64,000 bases of DNA, taken from positions 10,959,941 through 11,023,940 of the forward strand of contig OY754339.1 in the NCBI GenBank assembly GCA_963573305.1, written 5' to 3'. Shown here piece by piece: positions 33,209 through 45,442 of the stretch. The DNA comes from Pyrrhosoma nymphula. Lineage: Eukaryota > Arthropoda > Insecta > Odonata > Coenagrionidae. The position numbers and the translations under genes are program-made. The notes under the pieces are model-generated. The model searched no databases. It saw nothing but the letters and a program-made list of their open reading frames with translations, and had not been told where the DNA came from. Positions within the stretch are counted from its first letter, which is position 1, and each line of letters opens with the position of its first letter.

Positions 33209-34773
33209 GAGGAAGCGTCCTACCCACTGGAAAGGAATAGTTATGTAGAAAATCCTCAAGGTGGCGAGCAGTCGCAACCGAGCGAGGCATTTTGACGGGG
33301 ATACCCTCACTCTAAGGATGCGTCAGAAATCACACTGGCAACACCCGGGCCTCGGCTTTCAGAGAACGGAGGGTCCGGAGGGGGAGTCAGTAGAGTTCCT
33401 CTCCGTTCTTGCTAAAAGTGAGGGGGGAGGTAATAGAAAACAGATGGCACTGAGCAGGGTAATGACCGCTCACGACGCTCTTTTGGACGAAGGTGACTCC
33501 CAAGTTGGAAAGCACTGACGCTCACGGACAGCTCCGTCTTTAGCCTCTTCCTACCGCAATCGAAGCTAATTCTCCCTCCGATATCACAATATGTACTGGC
33601 TGATCAAAGCAGAGGTTTCAAATAAGCTTACTCTCTCTCCACCATTAATCTAAAAATGTCCTCCAATTGGGGGTTAGTTTCAATCTTTGTCAATGAATTT
33701 GACGATTGAATTACTCAAGTTTGACAGCCAGCAAATAAATTTGCACTATCTCCAGTACTTTACAGAACTCCGAGGGAATATTTCCAACCTCGAAGTGAAT
33801 AGTACTTTGAATGTTATTGATTCTCATCAACAACATTTAAAGGAAATTATATATTTGAAGGACATTATCTTGAAATTCCACAACATCACTCCTGATACTT
33901 CTCGTCATCTAATTCCAATAATATTCTACTGTTCAATTCAAAGATCATTTACCAAAACTACGCTCAGATGTATATGGCACCTTGGCATATAACTTCAGAC
34001 ATATATTGATACTTAAATACTATTTTCGTGCAAGTCCCCAGCAATAACGCACTAATCACACTTCCATTACTAAGTAAACACCTTTACCACTTCGTCGAGG
34101 AATGACGTTGATGGTACCTTAACCCAGAGAGTCCAGCGGTAAATTACCGCGAAAGCTCATTTCCAACCTTGTCAACGCCATCTCTCAATCCCCCCATTCC
34201 CCTCTCTCAATATTCTTCACTTTATGACAGGGAAGTTGGGGCTGCAACCCTCACCAACGCATCCTCACGTTCCCTCCCTCGCTCATAGCCAGGGGTCGCA
34301 GAGCAACAGTCGCATGTAAGACGTTGCCGTATCTCCACCGTGTAAGTATAGGCAGCGCTGACGAAGGTCTGTGAGAAAAGGCTGAACTATTTGCGTCACC
34401 ATCCGAGCATATCATCGCCGAAATTCACGACGTTCGCTTCTCGAAAAGGACCAATTACAGAGCTTAACCCTATCAAACATGATGGCTGATACTTTTCATT
34501 CTGATAGAAGAAGGATAGCTGCATCTCTATCTGTTTACGATTTTTCAATGCAGCTATTAGTTTAGGTAAAAATATAGTTTATATTTTGATGATTTCACGG
34601 TGGTTTATTTATACACAGAGATAAAACTCATATTTTAGCTACAGGCTACCCTTGGCAAAGGTCTATTATTTATATCCTGAAAATTTCAAGTTGATTACAT
34701 ATGTTTATAGTCATTAATTGGGCCTGGAAATCATGGCGATATGCGGACGGTCGAGCGGGAGTGATGCTTCGCC
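33209..34773. mobile_element. 1565-bp TTAA-flanked insertion of unknown family
   Basis: The paralogous sequence at 38372-38705 lacks this segment, giving an empty site at the TTAA 38547-38550. Here TTAA occurs on both sides, at 33205-33208 and 34774-34777. The ends, GAGGAAGCGTC and (reverse strand) GGCGAAGCATC, match at 8 of 11 positions. No transposase is encoded; internal frames lack domains. TTAA duplication suggests a non-autonomous piggyBac-type element, although the ends lack the usual CCC. Confidence 0.65.
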
Positions 34774-37700
34774 TTAATAGATCATCATCTTCCTTAGTGG
34801 TTACCTCAATTCCTGGCACCTCAGCCCCGCATCGGTTATCTATAGATTTAACCCCTGTATCTGCCTCTCCCAGTACCTTTGATAATGTTGCTGATGGCCC
34901 AGTTATTGGTTCCAATTGTCAAAAACGTCCTGGATGTTGTTAGTTTAATTACATTTCTCTAATGTTTGTTATTAACAAAATATTTACATGGTAGCATGAG
35001 AAGTTTATCTTAGATTGAGATTTTCAAGGGTTGATGAGTGAATATTCTGCGAGTCAATGCCTTTTATTATATATTTAAATAGCACTCACATTAACTCCTA
35101 GCAATGGAAGAACCAGAAACAACGCCAAGGACTCTTGAGTTAATATTATATGTATATATATATATATATGATGCACCTCTATGTGAATGAGGACTATGTG
35201 ACTATTTGTGAATCACACCTGCTTTATTTTGGAAATGTTTTCGATGTAATAATTAGGACAACTCTTCCTTGAACTACGAACTTGACGTGGTGAAAGGGCT
35301 TGTGCTTTCCAATGACCCCTAGAGTTGGATTAGCAGGAGTAAGTACATTGCTCCTGGTAGGGCCACCAAGGGTAGGAGCCAGTCGAAGGGTAGGAGCCAG
35401 ACGAAAGGTAGTTCCGTGATTGTATCACGCTAAAAATACCGTCGAGTCGCGTGGGAATACCTATCAAATATCACTTCCCAGAACATGAAAGTCATTCAAA
35501 GAGATTTGACTCCTGGCAACTACTTGTAAAAAGAAAACACAGAAGGTGTGCCTCGAGGACAATTACCCAAACACTATACCACTAATTTGTGGTATGTACA
35601 TCCTAATTATTTCCACAGGTGTTCAATTCACCATTCATTAACCGTGTGAATATTATGAAATATTTCATGTTCACTTGTTAGAGACACTGAAGCAGAAGGC
35701 AGCCACTGCTCGACCTGATGACTTGTCGACCGTCAAGAGGTACATTGGCAAGTGACTACGACAGGCCAAAAATAGATCTGGGGGACATGTTAGAAATGTG
35801 CAGGATGTTACTTGAAGTTCTTGTTAGTTTGTTTTATCTGTTTTTTGTTAGTTTACTTTTATTTCTCTAATGTTTGTTATTAACAGAATATTTAAATGGA
35901 AGCATGAGAAATTTATCTTAGCTTGAGTTTTTCAAGGATAGACGATTGAATATTCTGCGAGTTCATGACTTTTATTACATACTTTAATAGCACTCACAGC
36001 TAACTCCTAGCTATGGAAGAACCAGAAACAACGCCCAGGACTATTGAGTTAATATTATATATATTTGATGCACCTTTATGTGAATGAGAAATATATGACC
36101 ATTTGTGAATCACAACTGCTTTGATTTTGGAAATGTTTTCGATGTTATAATTAGGAAACTCTTCCTTGAACTACGACCTTGACGTGGTGGAAGGGCTTAT
36201 GCGTTACAATGACCCCTAGAGCTGGACTGGCAGGAGTAAGTACATTGCTCCTGGTAGGGCCACCTATGCCAGATAGGTCGAAGGGAAGGAGCAAGACGAA
36301 AGGTATTTCCGTGATGGTGTCACGTTAAAAATAACGTTGAGTCGCGTGGGAATACCTCTCAACTATCAATTCCCAGAACATGAAAGTCATTCAAAGAGAT
36401 TTGACTCCTGGCAATTACGGATAAAAAGAAAACAGAAGGTGTTCCCGAAGGACAATTACCCAAACACCATACAATTAATTTGTGGTATGAACATCCTGCT
36501 TATATCCTAATGTGTTCAATTCACAATTCTTTTAACGTGTGATTATTATCAAATATTTCATGTTCTCTTGTTACAGATACTGTTCAGCAGAAGGCAGCCA
36601 CTGCTCGACCTGTGGACTTGTCGACCGTCCAGAGGAGCATTGGCGAGTGGCTGCGACAGGCCAAAAATACATCTGGGGGACATGTTAAGATGTGCAGGAT
36701 ATTAATTGAAGTTCTTATTAGTTAGTTTAATATCTGGTTGTTATTAGTTTACTTCTTTTTCTCTAATGTTTGTTATTAATAGAATATTTACATGGAAGCA
36801 TGAGAAGTTTATCTTAATTTGAGTTTTTCAAGGATAGATGAGTGAATTTCTGAGAGTTCATTTCTTTTATTGCATACTTTAATAGCACTCACTAATAACT
36901 CACAGCAATGGAAGAACCAGAAACAACGCCCAGGACTATTGAGTTAATATTATATATATTTTATGCACCTTTATGTGAATGAGGACTATGTGACCATTTG
37001 TGAATCACAACTGCTTTGATTTTGGAAATGTTTTCGATGTAATAATTGGGAAAACTCTTCCATGAACTACGACCTTGACGTGGTGGAAGGGCTTGTGCGA
37101 TCCAATGACCCCTAGAGATGGGCTGGAAGGAGTAAGTACATTGCTCCTGGTACGGCCACCCATGCCAGATAGGTCGAAGGGTAGGAGCCAGACGAAAGGT
37201 AGTTCAGTGATGGTGTCACGTTAAAAATACCGTTGAGTCGCGTGGGAATACCTCTCAACTATCAATTCCCAGAACATGAAAGTCATTCAAAGAGATTTGA
37301 CTCCTGGCAATTACGGATAAAAAGAAAACAGAAGGTGTTCCCTAAGGACAATTACCCAAACACCAGACAATTAATTTGTGGTATGAACATCCTGCTTATA
37401 TCCTAATGTGTTCAATTCACAATTCTTTTAACGTGTGATTATTATCAAATATTTCATGTTCTCTTGTTACAGATACTGTTCAGCAGAAGGCAGCCACTGC
37501 TCGACCTGTGGACTTGTCGACCGTCCAGAGGAGCATTGGCGAGTGGCTGCGACAGGCCAAAAATACATCTGGGGGACATGTTAAGATGTGCAGGATATTA
37601 ATTGAAGTTCTTATTAGTTAGTTTAATATCTGGTTGTTATTAGTTTACTTTTTTTCTCTAATGTTTGTTATTAATAGAATATTTACATGGAAGCATGAGA

Positions 37701-38371
37701 AGTTTATCTTAATTTGAGTTTTTCAAGGATAGATGAGTGAATTTCTGAGAGTTCATGACTTTTATTGCATACTTTAATAGCACTCACTAATAACTCACAG
37801 CAATGGAAGAACCAGAAACAACGCCCAGGACTATTGAGTTAATATTATATATATTTTATGCACCTTTATGTGAATGAGGACTATGTGACCATTTGTGAAT
37901 CACAACTGCTTTGATTTTGGAAATGTTTTCGATGTAATAATTGGGAAAACTCTTCCATGAACTACGACCTTGACGTGGTGGAAGGGCTTGTGCGATCCAA
38001 TGACCCCTAGAGATGGGCTGGAAGGAGTAAGTACATTGCTCCTGGTACGGCCACCCATGCCAGATAGGTCGAAGGGTAGGAGCCAGACGAAAGGTAGTTC
38101 AGTGATGGTGTCACGTTAAAAATACCGTTGAGTCGCGTGGGAATACCTCTCAACTATCACTTCCCAGAACATGAAAGTCATTCAAAGAGAATTCACTCCT
38201 GGCAATTACGGGTAAAAAGAAAACACAGAAGGTGTGCCCTCAGGACAATGACCCAAACACCATAAAACTAATTTGTGGTATGAACATCCTGCTTATTTCC
38301 TAATGTGTTCCATTCACCATTCTTTAACCGTGTGATTATTATCAAATATTTCAATTTCTCTTGCTACAGAC

Positions 38372-40514
38372 ACTGTGAAGCAGAAGCAGAGGATGCGCTC
38401 TCTTACGGGAACTCCAGGTTAGTTGAGTCCGCAGTGCCGGAATGCTGCAGCTGCCCTGCATCCTCCTTTCTCATCTCCAGCAGTCACCTTTTCATCCCCT
38501 ACTTCTTGTCACAATCATTCACCATCTCATCACTCATCATCTCTCCTTAATGGATCATCATCTTCCTTAGTTGTTACCTCAACACCTGGCACCTCAACCC
38601 CCATCGGTTATTTATGGATTTAACACCTGTATCTGCCTCTCCCAGTACCTTGGATAATGTTGCTGATGGCCCAGTTACTGGTTCCAATTATCAAAAACAT
38701 GTGCTGGAAGAGGAATGGCCTTCCCTTGATAAGTCTTCAACTTCTTCCACGGATTTTGTCATCCCTTTCTGCAGATATACCTGGTTGAAATGAGCCTCTC
38801 ACCTGCAACAAGGTATGTTCTTCGGTTAGGAAAGGTGCTCGGCACTCTATTCTACAAGATATTGGCATGAAAAGAGTTTCTGACTTAACTCGAAAAGAGA
38901 AGATCATGTACAATAAACTGAAGAATCTGCGCAGACAATGGAAATAGTTGGCACACATTGCTGACGGTTATAAATAAGGTGTTAGCTCTACGTCAAACAT
39001 CACTCACAGCAGATTTTTATGTGGCCTAGATAAAAATTTGTCCCCATCTGCTGTCACTTTACTTAAGATAATACTGAGGGAAGGGAAAAGGATACCAAAA
39101 GCTAGAAGATGGTCCCACGAAGAGTCTTTGGTCTCTCTATCTTCAAGAAGAGCCCAAAATGTTATTCTTTGTTTCGGGCTTTAATTCCTCTTCCTTGCCG
39201 GAAAACTTTATTTAAAACTCTTTCCAACTTCTCTTTCCTTCCTGAAATCAATCCAGAAAGTTTTAGCTTTCTTTCTTCTTTCGTTGAGGGAATGGAGGAG
39301 AGGGACAGGCACTGCTGTCTTCTATTCGACGAGATGTCGTTGCAGCCCGGTTTGACTTATGACAGGTTGAGGGAACGAAAAGTAGGCTTCGAAGACCATG
39401 GCACCATAGTGACTACTAATGCTTTGGCAAAGGTAGCTATGGTGTTCATGGCTCGTGGCCTATTCTCAGCCTGGAAGCAGCCGCTGGCCTACTACTTCAG
39501 CTCCTCTGCTACGCCTTCCTCAACAGTAAGTGAGCTGCTGAAGGAAGTTCTTCGGAACCTGCAGCAGATTGGGTTAAATTTAGTAGCCACTATTTGTTAT
39601 ATGGGCACTAACAATGCCATGTTATTCCCATCAATGACCTATTTGATGCATTAAATGGCGACACGGAGGCTGAGCGGAGAATGAAGAAGCTGGGCCCGAT
39701 ATCGAAAAGGAGTGGCCATCTAGAACTCCTAAGGAAGATGGAGAAATTCCTGCAGGGGATGGAGTTCGTGAGGGAGAGAGGCAGTTCATTCCCTCCCTCT
39801 GAAAAGGGGTGGCTGGCAACGATAACGGGGTGTCTCCCAGCTATGGACATCCCTTCAGGGTAGGTGCCACCAGTTAAGCACTAGGCATCTAAACCAGGAT
39901 CCTATTGATAATTTGTTTAATGTGGTGAGGCAAAATTGTGGCAGTAACCAATATACGGTGCTGCACATTTTGTCTCAGGTTTGAAGACTGCAATTGTCAA
40001 TAGAATGGTGGCCACAAGATCTCGTAGTAACTGTGAAATTGATAATTGCAGTGTTCTTAGCAATTTGAGCACATTTTTCAATAGTGATCCTGGTTTAGGG
40101 TGTGCACCTCTGGAGGAGCCGGAGTTAGGTGGTGGCTGCATCCCTACGCCTCTTAAGGGGCACAGGCTCACCCTGAAGGAGCTGTAGTCAGCTGCATTTA
40201 TTGCAGGGTACGTTGCCAAGGCAGTTCTTCATGGTAGCGTTAGCGAACTCTGCCAGGGTAGTCTTATCTCCAGGGACCCTTCCAGTAATGACCTCTTCTT
40301 TGTCCTTGATGGGGAAGAGGGTGAAGCGTGCCCTTCGGAAGGTCTGACTACCCTGGTAAATAAAGCAGTACCATCGCTGCTTAATAAATTAGAAGTAGTT
40401 GGCCACTGCTCAAAAGTTTCAGTGCTGCTGATGGATGATTTAGGGACTAGCAGCATTGATTGCGACTTCATTAAATGTTTAACCCACGGTGTGGAGTTAA
40501 AAAAAATATTCTAA
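38372..40514 (+). pseudogene. P-element/THAP9-like transposase, internally deleted (copy 3)
   Basis: The N-terminal region from about 38560 reads SSSLVVTSTPGTSTP and later SILQDIGMKRVSDLTRKEKI, MYNKLKNLRRQW (THAP-linked coiled coil). ARRWSHEESLVSLSIFKKSP, HCCLLFDEMSLQPGLTYDRL, NLQQIGLNLVATICYMGTNN follow. At about 39627 the sequence jumps directly to NDLFDALNGD, omitting the central catalytic part. It then continues through LRKMEKFLQGM and GWLATITGCL. After 39860 come NQDPIDNLFNVVRQN, HRLTLKEL and AAFIAGYVAKAVLHG. Stops at 38945, near 39654 and 39861 and a frameshift at the deletion inactivate it. The internal deletion resembles non-autonomous P derivatives. It is a third P lineage. Confidence 0.75.
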
Positions 40515-41429
40515 TACCATTTGGCTTGTGGTAAAGATGTTATGCTCGGTGAAGAAACAACAGAATTAAAAATGAAAAATATTAGAATTATTAAAGAGAA
40601 ATACTTGAAAATAGTTTGTAATTAGATTAATTATGCTGATAGAAGAATTGTGTACTTAAACTTCACTAAATTGTGTAGTATTTCATGTGTATATATTTTC
40701 AAATAGGTGAATAATACTGTTATGTTTGTGATAGGAATACATGTACTGGATAGTGGGCCGCCTTCATACGGCCTAGTGACCAGAGTTGCAGTCCTTTTTC
40801 TACGGAACGTCTCCGACCGGGCTCCCAGGCAATCCTTGAATTCTCGCCGAACATGGAGGGGTGGAATGATGTGCCCTACCCGACGGCGAAGAATTCAAAC
40901 CGCCCACTTTACGCGCCATGGGACTACGCGACGATTTTTCCGTTGAGTCACGCTCTCCCCCACTCACCTCCCCTCTACCCCTTCCTCCCCTGCGCGGAGG
41001 AGGGGAGCGACGCTCACCCCTTCCCCTACGTGACCCTAGCGGAGCTCGCCGGTTGGCCGCCGCCCTGCCCAGGGTCCGAATAGAAGACGGACCTCCGGAC
41101 CCTAAGATCTTAACAACACAATCGTTTGCACGAACGATACGCGTACTGCTTTGGTCTTCTGGTCTAGTTTAGGAAATTGAAGGCTAGCTATTATCATAGC
41201 TACGTCCGCAGTTGTTTTAACAGCTGCGGACAAAATTCATCGCTGTCTACGGCCCCGCCACATGCGGGGTAAATCTACTCCTCGGCGGAACTCTGCAGGA
41301 AACCTCTTCCATCCGAGGGCGAACGAAGGGCCGCAGGGCGCGGCTCTCCTCCCCCGGAGGATGCAGCCTCCTCCACCGCCATCACAAACTCATCTATCGG
41401 CCTCTGATAAAACGGTCCTTACAAAGACC
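40515..41429 (+). other. Spacer, then 5' UTR of Jockey-like LINE 1
   Basis: Positions 40515-40745 are AT-rich without a gene. GC content rises at about 40750, with GGGCCGCCTTCATACGGCCT (a short hairpin), marking the probable LINE 5' end. ORF1 could start at the ATG near 41430 (MTIKKMPFAFTSTHTPVLSS). Confidence 0.4.
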
Positions 41430-42913
41430 ATGACAATAAAGAAAATGCCTTTTGCTTTCACGTCAACCCACACCCCCGTATTGTCAAGCCTCGAAAACAT
41501 GCCTTTAGATCAGAGAACTGCGTTTATTAACGCTATCAACGAAAAATACATCATATCCGCACCAACCGCTCCAGTGACGCCGCAGCAGAAAAATCCGTCG
41601 ATATTCAACACCTACCAATCTCTGCATCAGATCCAGTCGTGGTAGATACAGCCACTCCCCCAATCGGTTCACCTGCAAGTACGCCGACTGTCACTAGCCT
41701 GGCCCCAGGATCTGAGTGGCAAACCAGCATTCACAAGAGAAGGAAGTATTCGACTTCCTCGTCAGTTACACCGTCCACTTCAGTATCTAACCGTTTTTCA
41801 TTATTATCTGAACCTCCAATAGCTAGTACGTCTTCAACGCCTTCAGCACCGCAACATTCTAACAACCAGCCTTCAGCACCGCAAAATTCTCAGAACCAGC
41901 CTTCAGCTGACACTCCGAATAAGGACATGTCCTCCCCTATGGAGACATCTGCTCCGAAACCCGCGAAAATCCCTCTTCTCAAAGTAGAAGATACCGGAGA
42001 TTGGGGTGAGCTTTATCGCTCAATCCTCAAGGTCTGCACGTTTCCTCCAAATTGCGTCTCAACCGGCCCCAAAAAGGCCAATATCAAATGTGCCTCTATT
42101 GACGACTATATCAATACACGCAGGATGTTTGCCGAACGATCAGTCTATTTTACAACTTATTCACTTTCACAAAATAAACGCCGGGAATTTGCTTTGAGAG
42201 GAACGTTCCCTTCCATCGATGTAGACGACATCAAGGCTGAGCTTACGGCTCGTGGCTTCCCGGTCATCTCGGTGACTCGAAAGTGTAGCACAAAACCCAC
42301 TTCAGAAGAGCGCACTGCGGGCCTCACCCGAGTGCCCTCTTACCCCACTCGCACATGTCAAGTGTCATGCGAGCCCTCCGTTGACTCCGCAGCTTTATTT
42401 AACATATCCAGTATTCAAGGTTTAGCTGTTAAAATCGATAACTTCCAAAAAGCAATAGAACCGGTCCAATGTCACAAATGTCAAAACCTTCACCACACAA
42501 AAAATAATTGTTATATGCCACCAAATTGTGTCCGATGTGGTCAAAATCACTTGTCCACAGCCTGTCCTGTCCCAAAAGACGTGAAACCCGTCTGCTATCT
42601 TTGCAACGGTGAACACCCAGCGAGTTACCGGGGATGCCCCAGATACCGGGAAGCCAAAAATGTCATGGTTGAACTAAGAAAGCCAGCGAACAACACCACG
42701 CCAGCTCCGCAACCTCCCACGCTCACTCGTCAATTCTCTTCTGCTGTCACTAATTCCAATTTTCCGAACCTTCCTAATTCCTCTACTCCTGAAACCCCTT
42801 CTTCCTCCAACCCGGACTCCGCCGAACTCATTTCTTGGGTTCGGACCATCTTTCCAAAACTTTCCGCTCTCACCTCTGTCCGTGACAAAAACAATTTATT
42901 CTTGAACAGCTAG
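41430..42913 (+). CDS. LINE ORF1 (gag-like, CCHC knuckles), Jockey-like element 1
   Basis: The main frame 41639-42913 encodes a serine/proline-rich N-terminus, a central RRM-like region and three zinc knuckles. These are CHKCQNLHHTKNNC, CVRCGQNHLSTAC and CYLCNGEHPASYRGC. A frame from 41430 gives about 65 further N-terminal codons and needs a frameshift near 41600 to connect. Three knuckles after a conserved domain are typical of Jockey-superfamily ORF1. The protein binds LINE RNA and forms the retrotransposition particle. ORF2 follows in the same orientation but is badly decayed. Confidence 0.82.
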
Positions 42914-42928
42914 TCCTCCTCGAATAAT

Positions 42929-45055
42929 GCCTACACATCTCACAACACATCACAGTGAGTCACTTAAAGTCCTCTCTTGGAACTGCAATAGCATTGTTAA
43001 CAAAAAAAAACGAATTATTTCAGTACGCCATTGACAACCACATAGACATACTACTTTTGCAAGAAACACCTCAAACCAAATCTCTCCATCTACACTCCAC
43101 ATTACCAAGTTCACCGCCTTGACCGAATAACCCGAGGAGGAGGAGTAGCAATACTCGTTAAAAACAATTTAAAACATTCCCCTCTGAACGCTCCTCAATT
43201 TCAATCTTTAGAAGCTCTCGGAATCACACTTCACACACAACGCGGACATTTACCGATTTACTCAGTCTACCAGCCCGCTTCCAAGAAACTCGAGCAGAAA
43301 GACCTTTCCCTTCTCTTCACCAAAACCCGGTATTTTTATTGGTGATTGGAATTCTAAACATTTAATTTGGAACTGTAGAGTCAGTAACGCAAATGGACGT
43401 AAGTTACTTAACTTCGTCACCGGAAAACCGATATCAATCTCCTCTCCAATAGAACCGACCTTCCGTTCAAATCACAGGCGCCATATTCCCGATATCCTTG
43501 ATTTTGCAATTTTTGTCAACCTCCCATACCAATTAACTCCTCAAGTTATTCATTCTTTCACTTCCGACCATCTTCCGATCCTTTTTCATATCCCGATTAC
43601 CGCCACATCACTTTTGCCTCCGCCAGTTTCAGTAACTGACTGGAACATTTTTCCCGCCACTTTAGACCTTCTGAATCCCGTTCTACCATTGGCCGATCCT
43701 CAACCGGCCGATGTCGACTCCCGCGCCCGCACGATCACCCGCCTCCTCGCCGCCGCGAAGGGGCACGTCACTCGCGACTTTCCCGCCCGCACTTAACCGT
43801 CTCCTCGCTTCCCAGCCTTCATTGTAGACCTTATCCGTTCCCGTAATTTAGCCCGCCATGCATGGCAACGCTCGCGCGTCATCGAGGACAAAACCCGCTA
43901 TTCGCGTCTTTCTAATAGAGTAAAATCCGTAATTAAGAAACATGCTTCTGCTGCTTGGGAAAATCACATCTCTCAATTAAAATTCGATGATAATTCCCTT
44001 TGGAAGTGCGCCAAGTCTTTGCGGCGCACTAATAAAGTTCTTCTTCCCCCTGTTAAATCCGGTAATATCTTTATTTTTGATCCCCAGCAGAAAGCCGAAA
44101 TCCAACCTGATCATCTCCAGCAAACCATGTCTCTTGATCAAACTCCCTCCGCGGTCGATTCCGACATCGACAGTTTTTTTCACTCCTTTCTTGCTCCCAT
44201 TAACCCTCCTCCGCCCCTCTGCTCTCCGACCAAACTTCAAAACCTTATTTCCACGCTTCCCGCAAAGCCCCAGGTCTCGACGGCATAACTAATCAACAAC
44301 TATAGTTTGCCGCTCGAGTTCCGAAATTCCTTCTCCTTCTCTCCGACCCCATTAACCACTCCTATTCCATTTCTCACTTTCCTGAATAATGGAAGACCGC
44401 AAAGGTAATCCTGATTCCGAAACCGGGAAAAGACCCAACCAATCCCGGAAATTCCCGCCCGATCTCCCTTCTGTCAAACCTCTCCAAAATCCTAGAACGC
44501 CTTCTCCTTGATAACCATCAAAATCACGTCCTTACGAATCAGATCATCCGACCCGAACAGATTGGATTTCGGCACCGCATGTCGGCGAACAATCAAGTCC
44601 TCCGTCTCACAGAATTAATTTCCCACGGCTTCAATATCTTCAAAACCACATATGTCATTTTCCTCGATGTCGCGCGAGCGTTCGATCGCGTGTGGCACAA
44701 AGGGTTAATACTCAAACTTTCCAAACTTGACTTTCATCCCGCAGACTTTAATCTTTTGCACAGTTATCTCTCGAATCGATTTTTCCGCGTAGCCGTCGGC
44801 AAGTCCCTTTCTTCCTTCCGGCCAGCGGAGGCGGGTGTTCCCCAGGGATCCCTGGTTAGCCCCCTGCTCTTTACACTGTACGTAAACGACATTCCGACAA
44901 CAGACAAAACCAACACACATGTTCGCCGATGACACCGCCATATCAGCAACTTCACTCAGAGGAGACACAAACAAATAGACTTAACACACACTTAAAACTA
45001 CTACACAAATGGACCAAAACATGGAAGATACAAATAAACGCGTCACGCGTAGAAC
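42929..45055 (+). pseudogene. LINE ORF2 (endonuclease-RT), Jockey-like element 1, decayed
   Basis: The start reads LKVLSWNCNSIVNKK, then HIDILLLQET and TRGGGVAILV, of the APE-type endonuclease, with a frameshift near 43010 and more after. Only scraps can be read from 43300 to 44280. The RT is recognisable from ILIPKPGKDPTNPGN-type text at about 44410 through IFLDVARAFDRVWHKGL and EAGVPQGSLVSPLLF to FADDTA, shifted by one base at about 44930. Sequence identity to a LINE stops at about 45055, where the 5' UTR of element 2 begins, so the 3' end is lost. Confidence 0.75.
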
Positions 45056-45442
45056 TCACGGTACCACCTTGTCCCTGACCTAACGGATCTTTTAAGATCA
45101 CAGACTTTCGTATTCGTTTTCGTCTCAAAACGGTACGATAGCCTGGACAGGGGCTTGGACCACCGTTTTTCGGACGCACAGTGATTTTTCCGGCATTTCC
45201 ACTGGTTCGAGGAGATTATTGAGAGACTGCACCGAAATAAATTGAACACTTTTCACGTGAAACTTTCACGCACCATTTCGACCCCGCACCACCTGGTTTC
45301 CCCTACTCTCCCGAAAACGACCCCTGCACCTCACGGACCACGATTATTGGTTTTATTAAACAACGACGTTTTGCCGAGCGTCTCCTCATTAGGAGACGAC
45401 GCCGCACTCCGTCTCGCCGCCTACTCACCGGTAGGCGGTGCT
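45056..45442 (+). other. 5' UTR of Jockey-like LINE 2
   Basis: The stretch lies between the truncated element 1 and the ORF1 ATG of element 2. It contains TTCGTATTCGTTTTCGTCTC near 45107, similar to TTCGTATTCGTTTCGATTT at 49879 in front of element 3, which supports a shared 5' UTR. No gene is present. Confidence 0.4.

Larger units (their letters stand above)
32337..38369 (+). repeat. ~0.9-kb tandem repeat array carrying repeated DUF4806 terminal exons
   Basis: The marker GGAAGAACCAGAAACAACGC recurs near 32463, 35104, 36013, 36908 and 37803, giving periods of about 909, 895 and 895 bases for the last four. The units spanning about 36580-37475 and 37475-38370 are nearly identical. Each unit contains an acceptor (ttacag) followed by the last DUF4806 exon (ARPVDLSTVQRSIGEWLRQA), and the end of the previous exon (about 20 codons, KKKTQKVC...) with a GTATG donor. 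Between them is a ~250-base non-coding block with ACCTTGACGTGGTGGAAGGG. Exon copies at about 36585 and 37480 are open. The first and second units are separated by a P-like exon and a 1.56-kb insertion. Confidence 0.8.

Noticed and set aside
33261..33518. 85-codon open frame inside the TTAA-flanked insertion
   Set aside because: It has no transposase motif and no splice context; treated as chance.
35158..35170. TATATATA as a TATA box
   Set aside because: It is a short TA repeat inside an intron-like repeat unit with no start exon downstream.
34935..38369. CRISPR-like or satellite array
   Set aside because: The period is about 900 bases with embedded exons and splice sites, unlike CRISPR spacers or short satellites.
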